A DNA stretch of 64,000 nucleotides from Capsicum annuum (Eukaryota; Streptophyta; Magnoliopsida; Solanales; Solanaceae), in NCBI RefSeq assembly GCF_002878395.1, contig NC_061119.1:44263808-44327807 (forward strand), written 5' to 3'. A program made the position numbers and the translations under genes. Below, one piece after another: positions 45,641-57,961 of the stretch (position 1 is its first letter; each line of letters opens with the position of its first letter). Below the pieces are notes generated by a model. That model did not search any database, had not been told where the DNA came from, and saw nothing but the letters and a program-made list of their open reading frames with translations.

Positions 45641-47160
45641 TTTAAACATCAAAACTTCTATATTTCTATATCACAACAACATCCTCAACTTAGAATGTTT
45701 GAATGTCCTTAGGAAACACAACAAAACAAAACTCAACACTTAATTAGGAGAATATAAGTTATTCAAGGTAGTTAATCAATACTTTAAGTTTAAACCACAA
45801 TACCCCCTCCTGTCTCAGCTTTTTAAAACCAACTGTGTATAAACCTAAAGCACAATAATGCGAGATAATGGGATCATGGTATGGAACTATAACAGCTAGT
45901 AATATTACTCATGTACCCATACAACATAGATGTCCCATTCACTCATATAAAAAAGTGCATGTAAATCTAAGGAAAGTCAAGAGACACCCACACTCAGAAG
46001 AAAAGTTCCAAGAAATGTGCATCAAATACTATAAGCTCGGCCTTACTTTCGTTACCTTAATTTTTAGACAGTTAGGCTAGGACCAGTATAAAACTTTTCT
46101 CTACATGTAATGTAGTCTTAGGGGGATGGTATGGCACATATGGACATATCAAGTGACTACGCCTCCTTGTTACTAAACTAACTTTGGGGTCCACTCATTA
46201 ACTATCTTTCTTTTTATTCCACCCTTATTTTAAACTTTTAATTCTTTATTGCACATTCAGGTTGGGCGTGGTCATTTATTCATTCTTTTTCACTTTTTCA
46301 TAGTTTTCCTTTTTTTCTTTTTCTATTTCTTTTGTTTTTATTTTTCTATCACACCCAACCCTACTAATTTTTTTATCTTATTTTACCCTTCGACATACCC
46401 ACTTTACATAACACACCCCTATGATAGCCACCCTCAACTTAGGAGATTTTCCTGAATTGAGGTGCACAATATCGAAGGAGGAATGGGATAACACAAATTA
46501 TTGCAACACAAGTGGGAAGGTGAACAATGAAATAAGAAGAATAGGATATAACACTCAAAACAGGGATCAACGGATACCATTTCACATAGGGAAGGTCATT
46601 TAGGTTAAAAGTGGACTAAAATAAAAAAAATGGCGTATGATCCTTTCCTAACCGACTATCCTACAACCTAGGCAGGACTAACTAGGTAAGTTCTGAATTT
46701 AATACACAAAGGGAACTAATTAGCATCTCACACACACATGACACAAAGTCAATATTACAAGCTACTACTTATCCTGTTCATGCAACTGTTAGTAATTGAT
46801 TATCATATCCCTAATCCTAATGCCATAAAAAGATCCTCAATGTTCACACATATACACATTCACACGGTTCTAAAAGTTTAGATAAGTATCATTTTTCTTA
46901 AAAATCAATCAAAAACATAACAAAACATGAAAACTTCCCTAAATAATTTAAAAATCTCCTATTACATAAAAACACATCAGAAAACAAAACAATACACAGT
47001 ATGATACAATTTTAACCAAGACCTGTCGGTTCTACAACTATATCACAGCAGATAGGAAATGAAGCATGACAATAAAAATTTATGGTATCTATGGTATACC
47101 TCACCCCAACTAAAAATAGTATACTAACCCCAATGCACTAAAATACTATAAAACAACAGG
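45641..47160. other. Unassigned DNA
   Basis: No gene recognised. There is a T/C-rich tract (46270-46360) and several short open frames without family resemblance. Possibly the remaining body of the Athila-like element. Confidence 0.4.
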
Positions 47161-47164
47161 AATG

Positions 47165-48320
47165 AGGACATACCTAGGACACTATAGGCATTTATGTTAG
47201 GAGCATCCCTAGATGGGGGTATCTCAACTAGAGGAGGCGGTGGTGGTGGTGCACTATTAGAAGAGGCACTTACTACTATCCCAGCATGCCTTTACCTCTC
47301 AACAACTCCAGACTCCATTAATGCATGTTTGGCTTTTTTCAGGACCTTGTTATATAGAATATCTGGGTCCTGCTGGTCTTCCATGTGTCCTCTCTTAGAC
47401 TTAACTACCAGGACCTCCTCATCATTTTGAAATAGATCAAGATCACTGGATGGCGAAAATGTAGTCGGTTAATCTCTATGTGTATTGATATATATAGTGG
47501 GATTGTATTAAATAAAGAGTATGTTATTATTTTAGATTTAACCAATTTGATGAATTACTCCTAAAGGTTGACATCAAACTAATGCTAGTTTACCTCAAAC
47601 TAGTGCTAGTTGATGATAGTTACTTCAGAAACAAAAAAGTAATGTTAAATTTCTATGGGGCATTATCTCAATTCTAATAAAATATAATCAGGTAAAGTAT
47701 GACTTGGAGATCAGAACATATATGGATAGAACTTATAATGGGTTCTCAAAAAATAAGTAATTTCTTCTGGGCCTTTATCCATACTTTAGGTTCATTAGGC
47801 TTCTTATTAGTTGGAACCTCCAGTTATCTTGGTAGAAATTTGATATAATCCTTCTGAAGATATCAAAATATTTGGTGCGCATGGAGGTAACATCTGGACC
47901 ATTGGGGTATGACTAAAGGAGTGGCTACCATATGGATCTTTATGAGAGAGCGTACCTCTACATGTAATATATCCTTCTCCTCCCTCATATGGCCTAGCTC
48001 CGGTGTCTCTAACTCAGCAAATCTGGCTATAACAAGTCTCTAAAGCACCATGATATGCTTGTAAATCAGCACATAGCTCAAACATGGCAGCTCTCTATAC
48101 GGGTTCCCATCTAGCTTCTGCCATATTGAATCTAGTTCGGACCCATGATCGGATCTTCCCGTATAGAGGAGTCATCCCAATCTCAACAATCCATAACCAA
48201 GAATTAATGGCCCTCTGACTATCTACTAAAATCTACAAGAACTCTCAAGATATTGAAATCATACCTATAGCAGAAGCTATATTGGAAGGGTGAGTGGTCT
48301 CTTAAGATATTCCAATTGGC
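47165..48320 (-). pseudogene. Unrecognised reverse-strand reading frame, degenerate
   Basis: Minus-strand translation from 48270 gives coding-like text: AINSWLWIVEIGMTPLYGKI, RSWVRTRFNMAEARWEPV, MFELCADLQAYHGALETC, in frames broken by a few stops. Further on, 47460-47190 reads SSDLDLFQNDEEVLVVKSK, PDILYNKVLKKAKHALMESG and a Pro-rich run APPPPPPLVEIPP. The amino-acid mix (Arg/Trp/Glu-rich helix, Pro-rich tail) is that of a real protein, but I do not know the family. It lies downstream of, and antisense to, the Athila-like gag, where some Tat and Athila elements carry an extra antisense ORF; it could equally be a separate gypsy gag. Confidence 0.4.
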
Positions 48321-48324
48321 TTAG

Positions 48325-48329
48325 AGGTC
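48325..48329. repeat. Flank of the B4 LTR
   Basis: AGGTC directly before TGTAATACCCCG. No matching copy can be sought because the 3' LTR of B4 is truncated. Confidence 0.3.
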
Positions 48330-50953
48330 TGTAATACCCCGAAGATTTCTAGAAAATTTCATCCTAAGAATGCCTAGTATTATCTTCTAAAGTGAATGAT
48401 AAATATTTTATGAGGAATTTTCAAGATTTTCACATTTTTTCATGTAGAAAATTCAATAATCTTTCCATTGATATATAATTCGCTTAAATCCAATAACCGG
48501 GTAAGAAGTTATGACTATTTCAAGTTCCCATCGTAAAACAATGCCATATTAGTCAGTGGCGCACCACGCCGCAAGAGGAAATGACAGTAGCCAATTTCCA
48601 GTAGGTTTCTACAATTATGGCATGTCGCGCTAGGACTCAAGTTCAGAATTGTCCTTTTCCTAACGTCTCAATGCGATTTCCCCTGTGTCGCGCCAAAGTT
48701 CTAGGTAACGAAGGAAGGGGCAATGCGATGGATCTGCATCACGCCATCCCTCAGTTTTCCAATTGTCAAATTCTTGTGACATGATTAGATAGCACCGCAT
48801 CTCGCCAGGTTTTTAATTCGAGAAATTTTTACTGAAATTATAAGACGCGTCCAGGGTTAGAAAGGTCAATTTCCCACCCCCATTTAAGCCCTTTAACACA
48901 TGATTCAGCCATTTTTCACCTAAAATACACTCTCTTCTCTCAAGTTTCTCTCAAGAACAAGCTAGGGTTATCATAGAAGATCTAATTTCAAGAAGGTTTC
49001 ACCATCAATATTCAAAAAATCACGAACTAAGGTATGCAGAGCATTTATTATTGAACTCCTTTCATCCATAAAGCCTAAGAATCCCTTTTCTAAATTCAAG
49101 TGATGGATTTTCTTATGAATTTCATGATTGGGATACTTTTGTTCATGTTGATAATGAGTAATTGAATTGTATTCCATGAATGAGTGTTAAATTCCATATG
49201 GGTTGATTTGTATTGGTATAGATTCATGAAACCCTAGGAGTAAACCCTTGAATGATTAAATTGGAATTGAATCATGACAGTTAATTGTTGTATGATGTTG
49301 TTTACACATTCTATGCCTACTATGTGTTTGGTTGAGTGCCTAGATGAAGGAAAAGTGTCTAATTAGCATGATATCACGAAATCCCCATGTACGTACAAGC
49401 TTATGCCAATCAGATTTTTGATGAAATGCTTCAGTAAATGTATTATGATAATTATTATGTATTCAAGTAAGTCATACTTTGTTAGTTTTATTCCATTGAG
49501 TCCAGTGGGTACTTGTAGCCGAAACATTAGCTTTGTACCTAGAGTCATTTCATGTTTTCACGATACTCTCTGTCAAGCCATGATCCTTAGACTTCAGACA
49601 GTCTTATGACTCAGGAAATCTCCATGAGCTCATGACCTCAGTTAGTTGTCAGATATCAATAATATTCAATCAGTCAACGGAATTTAGTAAATTAATCCAT
49701 GTTCAGTTCAGTAAATCATGTTCACAGTCCATTCAGATGGGAGTAGAAATTAGCACCGAGTGAACCCAAGGATGGGGACACATACTATCAGATAAGGGTG
49801 TGATCCTTAGCAGCCATCCTTGCATTCTAGAACTATGTAGCCAGCATAAGTTGAGACATCAACACTGTCGATAAGGGTTAATGAAGTGGATAATCACTAT
49901 TAGATAAGGGCCCTACCATTCTCATACAAGGGACACTATCAGATTAGGGTTGCCCATAGCTTGTCCTTACCAGTGGTGCGGTATTGATACCCTTCCAAAT
50001 GGGGTTACAGATTGGACCCTATCTCAGCCATAATGGCGTATCAGGGGTATATCGATTAAATACTACCTCCCAAAGTTTTAGTACCAGTCTCAGTAAAAGA
50101 ACTCAGATAGTTCTTCAGATTTAAGACTATCAGATATAGTCGACTCAGATACAGTAAGGAACTTACATAGTTCCATCATATTCAGGACTGTCAGATACAG
50201 TTCCATCATATTCAGGACTGTCAGATACAGTCACCCATGTTATCAGTTATATTCAGATACAACTATTTATGCTATTAGATATATTAGTTTTTTAGTATGT
50301 CATGTCATCAATATTCAGATTTAGTAATCACGATATCACAGTGTCAGTTACAATTACGTATTTATATATGCATTCTCCCATTCATGTTAGACAGTCAGCT
50401 AGTATTATTCATGCATGTTAACCCTTGCATTAGCCTACCTCACATGTATACTCAGTACATTCTGTTGTACTGACGTATTTGTGCTTTGGTGCTTTCTTTT
50501 ATGTTACACCATAAGTTCAGAGACACGAGTTCCAGATCAGTAGTAGATTCCAGTCTCAGCAGTCAAAATAGAAGTGAGTCCTCATCCTTCCAGGACATGA
50601 TTGTTTATATACTATTTCTTTGATTAGTTATTAGTTGCAGTTAGTTGGGGATATGTCCCATCAACTCTTTACTCAAATTATTTAGATGGTTAAGGATTTT
50701 AGACTAGATGCAGACTATTATATTTTAGACTTCAGTGTTTAAAGTTTTGTTTTGGGTATTATATTACCCCACAGATGTTATCTTATCCATGTTATGTTTA
50801 TTATTGAACCTTATGGCCTTTCAGTGCATGTTTCTGCATTATTCAGTATTTTACTTAGTGTACAGGTATAGATATTAGTCATGGATTAGCTTATGGTCCT
50901 TCGGGGTCATGAGCATCATGTAGCATTTTGATTCAGCAAATCAGGGCATTACA
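48330..50953 (+). repeat. 5' LTR of B4
   Basis: 2,624 bp, TGTAATACCCCG...CAGGGCATTACA. Contains the sub-repeats at about 49785-49945 and 50085-50240, including a local 30-bp-scale duplication (ACAGTTCCATCATATTCAGG region, about 50165-50230). Confidence 0.9.
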
Positions 50954-50957
50954 AACT

Positions 50958-50969
50958 TGGTATCAGAGC
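50958..50969 (+). other. Primer-binding site of B4
   Basis: TGGTATCAGAGC, a perfect initiator tRNA-Met site 4 bp after the LTR. Confidence 0.9.
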
Positions 50970-51173
50970 CTAAGGTTCAATAGAGTCCTAGAAAGTCTGA
51001 AAGTCGCATCTAGTAGAGTCTTATACATGGGTGTGTTGCACGCCACATTTATGTGCAAGAGGGTATGTGATGTTTAGTAAAAGTTTCCTTCTTTCAGTAT
51101 TCATATCGTGCTAGTGAGTATAATCATTAGTCAATCTCTCAGTCTAATCCACTTCTTTTCTTTATTTCAGAAC

Positions 51174-52330
51174 ATGCCTCCTAAGAGAAAAAATCAATTT
51201 GCCCCTTAGCGCGAAGAACCTTTGGGCGATCATGTTTCTCATGTGGAGTTCAGGACCATAATTACCACTCTTGCTCAGTCAGTAGCTTTCCATAATGAGC
51301 GACCAACTGTCGTTCCGGCCAACCCAATAGCTAAATCAGCTGCAGCTAGGATTCGGGACTTCACCCGAATGAATCCTCTGTCCTTCCATGGGTCTAAAGC
51401 AGATGAGGACCCTCAGGAATTCCTAGATTAGGTGCATAAGGTGACAGAAATCATGCGGGTGACTACTGTTGAGAGTGCTGAGCTAGCTGCATACCAGTTG
51501 TAAGATGTGGCTCATACTTGGTTCAAATAGTGGAAGTTAGAAAGGTCAGATGATGTAGGTCCTATAGAGTTGGAGGAGTTTGTCACTGCATTCTTAGATA
51601 GATTCTTTCCCCAAGATCTTAGAGAGGCTAAGGTACTAGAATTCATCAACCTCAGGCAGGGGAATATGATGGTGAAAGAGTATTCTCTAAAGTTTACTCA
51701 ATTAGCAAGATATACCCCTCATGTGGTTTCAAATGAAAGAGCCAAGATGAGTAAGTTTGCTTCAGGGGTAAATGATAGCATGGTTAATGAGTGCCGATCC
51801 GCCATGATAAATAGTGACATGACTTTAGCCAGACTTGTGACCCATTCTCAATAGATACAGGATTAGAAGATTAAGTAGTGGGAAAAGCAGAATAAGAAAG
51901 CTAGGATAGGTAGCTTCAATTTTAGTTAGCCTAAATCAGAAGGAGGAAACCGTTCTTATTTTTATCCTAAGTCATCATTTCTAGCTGCTTCTTCAACCAG
52001 TTCTCTAGCTCCTAAGTTTAGAGATAGAGTGCCAGGCTTTAAGTATAAGGGTAATGTCAGTAATGCCTGAACTAATCCCCTTTGTTTACTTGAAGTAATA
52101 ACCATAAGGATGCTTGTAGAACTGGCAGCGATGTCTACTTCGGTTGTGGCAAGCCAGAGAGTTAGAGCCCTTAGTTAGGTAATCAGATTTATTTTCTCTC
52201 CTCAGCTCAGTTCGATTGCCCGAATCAGTAGGGTAACACCACCAGTGCTACTAGCGGGCAACACCCAAATAGACTATATGCTATTCAAAACCAACAAGAT
52301 CAGGAAAATTCTTCTAATGTAGTTACTGGT
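51174..52330 (+). pseudogene. B4 gag (degenerate by stops)
   Basis: ATG at 51174. One frame reads MPPKRKNQFAP, a stop, then GDHVSHVEFRTIITTLAQSV, AKSAAARIRDFTRMNPLSFH, QEFLD, a stop, EIMRVTTVESAELAAYQL, a stop, DVAHTWFK, a stop, and VTAFLDRFFPQDLREAKVLE to DMTLARLVTHSQ at 51854. The stops replace residues that are Gln elsewhere in the family, most often CAG to TAG. Near 52140 the zinc knuckle is partly deleted (YFGCGKP). This is the capsid and nucleocapsid precursor, followed by protease. Confidence 0.9.
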
Positions 52331-52668
52331 ACGTTATAGATCTTTCATGTGCATGTTTACGCTTTGCTAAATCCAGGAGCTTTTTGGGCTTTTGTTACTC
52401 CCTATATAGTAGTTGATTTAGGAATCATTCCAGAAATTCTATCAGAGCCCTTTTATGTCTCTACCCCAGTAGGTGAAACCATCATAGCCCGACGGGTATA
52501 CAGGAACTGCCTGATTATGAATTTCAGAAAGTCACTTTAGCAGACTTAGTCAAATTAGAGATAACTGATTTTGATATCATTCTTGGAATGGATTGGCTTC
52601 ATTCCTGCTATGCCACAGTTTACTGTAGAAATAGAATAGTCCAATTTTAGTTTCCAAATAAACCCATC
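52331..52668 (+). pseudogene. B4 aspartic protease region
   Basis: The frame with FHVHVYALLNPGAFWAFVTP lacks the catalytic Asp: Asn (AAT, 52370-52372) stands where Asp is expected. Then VVDLGIIPEILSEPFYVSTP and VGETIIARRVYRNCLIM. After a one-base shift near 52510 it continues ADLVKLEITDFDIILGMDWL and HSCYATVYCRNRIVQF and stops at the nested LTR. Removal of the LTR and one duplication copy joins it in frame with 55376 onward. Confidence 0.85.
52664..52668. repeat. Target-site duplication of the nested LTR in B4, left copy
   Basis: CCATC, against CCGTC at 55374-55378. Identical CCATC precedes the nested fragment in B3 (42895-42899). Confidence 0.8.
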
Positions 52669-55373
52669 TGTAACGCCCTGATTTGTTGAACCAGAACACT
52701 ACACGGTGCTTATGACCCCGAGGGACCACAAGTTAACCCATGACAGATATTTGTACCTGTACACTGCATAATATACATATAATAATATGGAAAACATGAA
52801 CATGTAGGCCATAAGGTTTAACTGAATTAAGGATCTATTAAAACATAACATCCGTGTGGGTGAACAATACCCAAAACAACTGAAGTCTGAAATAAATCTG
52901 AACTAAATCTGAAAGCCTTTAAGTACTGTCTGAATAAGGAGTTGAAGGAACATGTCTCCAACTAACTCCATAAATAAAAAAAACTAACTAAAATAATAAA
53001 TAAATCAGATCATATAGTCCTCGAATGAAGAGGACTCACTGCAACTCTATATACTAGATTGTGACTGCTACTGTTGTTCTGGAACTTGTGTCTCTAAACC
53101 TATGGTGTAACATGAAAACAAAGCACTATAGCAAAAAAGGAGTACTGAGTATACGAGTGAGGTAGGCTAAATGCAAAGGGTTTACATGCATGAACAACGC
53201 TAACTGACTGACCAATATGAATGTACGAGTACAAACATACATACATAGTAACTGAGATCGTGAGTACGTGATATCTAGATCAGTATGCTAATACATGGTT
53301 TACTGATAACTGACATGACTAAAACTGTAGTTTCGATAACATGTGCGATGGTGTCTGACGGTCTTGAATCTGGTTGAACTATCTGAGTTCTGTACTTTAA
53401 CTGAATTTGACTGTATCTGACACTCTTGGTATACTGATATCTAAAGAACTATCTGAGTTCTTTTACTGAGACTGAGGCTGAAACTGTAGAAGGTAGTTTT
53501 TTAACTGACATGCTCTATATGTGCCATTATGGATAAGCTGGGGTCCAATCTCTGCCCTGACTAGAAGGGTGTCAATACCGTGCCACTGGTAAGGACAACA
53601 TATGAGCAACCCTCATATAACAGGTAAATCTAGTGAGAATAGTGGCAACCCTTATATAATAGGTTAATCCACCTCATCCACCCTCATATAGTAGTCTACA
53701 ATGTCTCAACCTATGTTGGCTACATAGTTCAGGAATACAAGGATGGCTGCTAAGAATCACACCCTCATATAATAGGTGAGTTCTCATCCTTGGGTTCACT
53801 CGGTGCTAACTCTTACTTCTATCTAAAGAGACTGATCATAATTTACTGACTATGCATGGACTGAGTAACTGACTTCCATTTATACATGGAATAGTACTAC
53901 TATCTGAGAATTTAGTGAGATCGTAAGATTTCTTAGGTTTCCTGAGTCACATGACTGACTAAGTCCTATAGATCATGGCTTGACTGAGATTATAGTGACA
54001 ACATGACATGGCTCTAGGCACACAGTAATATTTTTGGTTATGAATACCCCCATGACTCTATAGAAGAAAACCGATACAAATGATATGACTTGATCACAAG
54101 ATTAGAGTCCACAATTCATAATATCATTAGTAGGGGATAATATACCACATGTAGTTTTCAACATCTTGTTCATAGTAGGGAGTGCATGGAATATATATAT
54201 ATATATATATATCATGTACATATTATATCACTCAATTATCATAAATGCTTCATACCACAAAAATAGCAACAAAACAATGGCATGGAACTCATATTGAATT
54301 GTATAGTTAACATGGACTTGTCATGTAGATAATATGGGACCATGTAAACATGAAATTCCTAGCATTCTAAGTATTTTATCAAACACCTTGCATGCACTCT
54401 TTATAGCGTAGGTTTGTTCATAAATTTACATCACATTAAATCACCCAAATTCATGGGTTCCAACAACATGATCAAAACCTTCATGAAAATTCATCAAATC
54501 ACTACTCTATAGCATAACCACAACCACCAACATAAATACAATCATATCACCACAAAAAATTCATGATTAAGTATTTAAAGATTGATTATTGAACTCCATG
54601 GATGAAAGGAATCCGTGGATGAACACTATGCATACCTTAGATAGAATATCCATGAAAATTAACGGTGAAATCCTTTGAATCTTCAAGCTCCTATGAAAAT
54701 GCTATGGGGTACTTGAGAGAATTTTGAGAAAATAGAGTATAATGTGGTTGGATTGGGCTAAATTCCATGTTTATGGAATATATAGGGGTGGAAAGATGAC
54801 CCAAATGCCCCTCTAGATGCGTCATTTAAATTTCTATGAAAATTACTTGATTTGGGCCCCCGACGCAATGCGGAGACATCGCGTTGCCACCCGTTTGTGA
54901 CTATGAAACTTATTGCGATGCACTGGAATTACAGAGAGACACTAGAAATTGACAAACGTTATTTTAGCTTACGGCGCGACGCGCCACTGGCTGAAATGAC
55001 ACTGCTGTAACTTTAAACCGCCATAACTTCTTCACCCGGTGTTCGATTTAGGCAAATTTGGTATTATGGAAAGCTTATTCAATTCTATACAATTTGGAGG
55101 GTATAAATATGCCAAAATACCACCTATTAATAAAGTTATTCTCATTCAAAGATGACCTATATGAAATCACACACGAAAACATGGTGGATTCAAAAGTTCT
55201 TAGCTTGGCTTACTCTAAGTTACTCTTATGAACATGCTTAACACATCATAAGTTCTATTATTACTAGGATACTCATCCTAATTCATGTACTCAAATATGA
55301 ATCATTGGATAGGAGGTTTTATTTGTAGGAACAACGGTTCATTTTCTAGCTTAGAAATATACGGGGTATTACA
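52669..55373 (-). mobile_element. Inverted solo LTR of family B nested in B4
   Basis: 2,705 bp from TGTAACGCCCTG to GGGGTATTACA, in reverse orientation. It aligns along its length with reverse solo LTR B1 and with the reverse complement of the B4 and B3 LTRs. It interrupts the protease-RT linker between FPNKPI and VLEWKSCVSILK. It includes an (AT)n tract (54193-54212). No coding content; short open frames inside lack family resemblance. Confidence 0.9.
54193..54212. repeat. (AT)n microsatellite in the nested LTR
   Basis: About ten AT units. Confidence 0.85.
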
Positions 55374-55378
55374 CCGTC
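55374..55378. repeat. Target-site duplication of the nested LTR in B4, right copy
   Basis: CCGTC, one transition from CCATC on the left. Confidence 0.8.
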
Positions 55379-57961
55379 CTAGAGTGAAAGAGTTGTGTAT
55401 CCATTTTGAAAGGTCAGTTTGTTTCCTAACTTTAGGAAAGGAAATTTATGTCTAAGGTATGTGTCTATAATATTGTTCATGTTAAGGATTCTCGTTTCGA
55501 GACTCCCAATCTTGAATCAGTCCCAGTAGTGAATAAATATTCAAATGTCTTTACCAAAGATCTTCCAAGAATTCCTATCAAAAGGGAAATAGGCTTCGGT
55601 ATTGATCTTCTTCCAGATACTCATCATATCTCTATTTCTCCATACAGAATGACACTCACAGAACTCAGAGAACTGAAAGAACAATTGAAGGATCTCTTAG
55701 AAAAGGGATTCATCAGGCCCAGCATTTCCCCGTAGGGTGCCCCAATATTATTCATGCGCAAGAAAGGTGGTTCTATTAGAATGTGTATAGACTACCGTCA
55801 ACTCAATAAGGTCACAGTCAAGAACAAGTATCCTCTTCCCAGAATCGATGACTTATTTGACCAACTTCACGGTGCCAGTTATTTCTCTAAGATAGACCTC
55901 AGATCTGGCTATCATCAGCTAAGAGTCAGAGAGTGTGACATTCTGAAAATAGCTTTCTGTACCCGATATGGTCACTTCAAATTCCTAGTCATGTCATTTG
56001 GTCTTATCAATGCCCCAGCCATTTTAATGGACTTGATAAACCGTGTGTTCAATCAGTACTTGGACATATTTGTCATAGTCTTTATAGATGATATTCTGGT
56101 CTATTCCCATAGTGAGCATGATTATGTACACCATCTCAGAATAGTACTTCAGACTCTTAGAGATCATCAGCTATTCACCGAATTCAGTAAGTACAAATTT
56201 TGGCTAAGGTCAGTAGCACTCCTTGGTCATATCATTTCTGGTGATAGCATTAGAGTAGATCCTCAAAAGACTGAAGCAGTAATAAACTGGCCCAGACCTA
56301 TCTCTCCATCAGATATCAGGAGTTTCTTAGGTTTGGCTGGCTATTACAGATAGGTTCTTAAGGGATTTTCTTCTATTGCATCCCCTATGTCCAGATTGAC
56401 TCAGAAAAAAGTCAAGTTTCAGTGGTCAGATCCTTGTGAGAAGAGATTTTAGGAGTTGAAGACTATACTCACCTCAGCTCTAGTCTTAGCTTTCCTAAAT
56501 GGTTCAGATTGGTTCGTAGTGTATTGTGATACATCTATAGTAGGTTTGGGTTGTGTCCTTATACAGCATGGTAAAGTCATAGCCTACGCCTCTAGGTAGC
56601 TTAAACCCCAAGAGAGGAATTATCCTACTCCTGATCTTGAGTTAGCAGCCGTAGTCTCTGCCTTGGAGATTTCAAGGTATTATCTCTATGGAGTTCATGT
56701 AGGTGTCTTCACAGATTATAATAGTCTTCAATATGTCTTTTGTCATAAAGATCTCAATCTTCGTCAGAGAAGGTGGTTAGAGCTCTTAAAATACTATGAC
56801 ATGAGTGTCCTTTATCATTTAGGCAAGGCCAACGTAGTGGCTGATGCTCTCAGTAAACTATCCATGGGTAGTGTTTCTCATGTTGAGGACAGTAAGAAGA
56901 AGTTAGCTCAGGAAGTCCATTAGCTTGCTAGACTAGGCGTTCGCTTAGTCGATACAGATGAGGGTGATATATGGGTTCAGAGTAGTTCAGAATTATCTTT
57001 AGTTTCTGAGATAAAAGAAAAGCAAGATAGAGATCCCAGCCTTGTCAAGTTGAAAGAGTCAATTCAGGATTAGAAAATAGAGGTTTTCTCCAAAGGGGGA
57101 GATAGTGTTCTTCGTTGTCAAGGTCGTCTCTGTGTTCCAGGTGTAGATGACTTAAGGCAGTGAATTCTTAAAGAAGTGCATGGTACGTGCTACTCTATTC
57201 ATCCAGGGCCCACAAAGATGTACCGCAACTTGTGGGAAATCTATTAGTGGATTAGGATGAAGAGAAACATTATAGAGTTTGTGGCTAAGTACTCTACAAG
57301 TTAGCAGGTTAAGATAGAGCATCAGAAGCCTAGTGGGTCCATGCAGGATTTTAGTATTCCTACTTGGAAGTGAAAAGTTGTGAACATGGACTTCGTGATA
57401 GGTTTGCCTCGAACTCGTCGTCTGTATGATTCAGTCTGGATCATTGTAGATAGAATGACCAAATCAGCTCATTTTCTTCAAGTTCATACCTCTTATTCAA
57501 CCGAGGATTATGCCAAACACTACATCAAGGAGTTGGTTAGATTGCACGGTGTTCCGATGTCCATTATCTCAAACATAAGTACCCAGTTCACCACTTATTT
57601 TTGGAAAGCATTCAAAAAGGGTCTTGGTACCCAAGTTCATCTTAGTACAGCCCTCCATCCTCAGATAGATGGTCAAGAAAAAAGGACCATTCAGACATTA
57701 AAAGATATGCTAAGGGCGTGTGCAATCGATTTTAAGGGAAGTTGGGATGACCACTTACCTTTCATTGAGTTTGCATACAACAACAGCTATCATTCTAGTA
57801 TTCAGATGGATCCATTCAAATATCTCTATGCTAGGAGATGTAGATCTCCAATTAGTTGGTTCAAAGTTAGTAAGGCCTCAGTTATAGGGCCTGACTTAGT
57901 ATTCGATGCCTTAGAAAAAGTCCAGTTGATTATTGAGAGACTCCGAGCTTCTCAGAGCTGA
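55376..57961 (+). pseudogene. B4 pol: RT, RNase H and integrase in one frame with 14 stops
   Basis: A single frame from 55376 to 57961 without net frameshift. [57 protein letters not shown] and [14 protein letters not shown]; catalytic Asps kept. RNase H (about 56490-56880): VVYCDTSIVGLGCVL, ELAAVVSALEIS, FTDYNSLQY, ANVVADALSK; acidic residues kept. Integrase (about 57180-57960): zinc region damaged (KYSTS for a CxxC), VVNMDFVIGLP keeps the first Asp, the second is Asn (SNISTQF, AAC at 57572-57574), and the position usually Glu is Lys (DGQEKRTIQ, AAA at 57680-57682). Stops: nine TAG, four TGA and one TAA, counting the final TGA. Encodes DNA copying and insertion functions, now dead. Confidence 0.95.

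Noticed and set aside
46249..46455. 68-codon Phe-rich frame as a membrane peptide
   Set aside because: It is produced by a T/C-rich tract; no start context, homologue or neighbour supports it.
42895..52668. Independent insertion of LTRs at the same site in B3 and B4
   Set aside because: The same base, orientation and family, with strong similarity of the nested parts, makes common ancestry far more likely.
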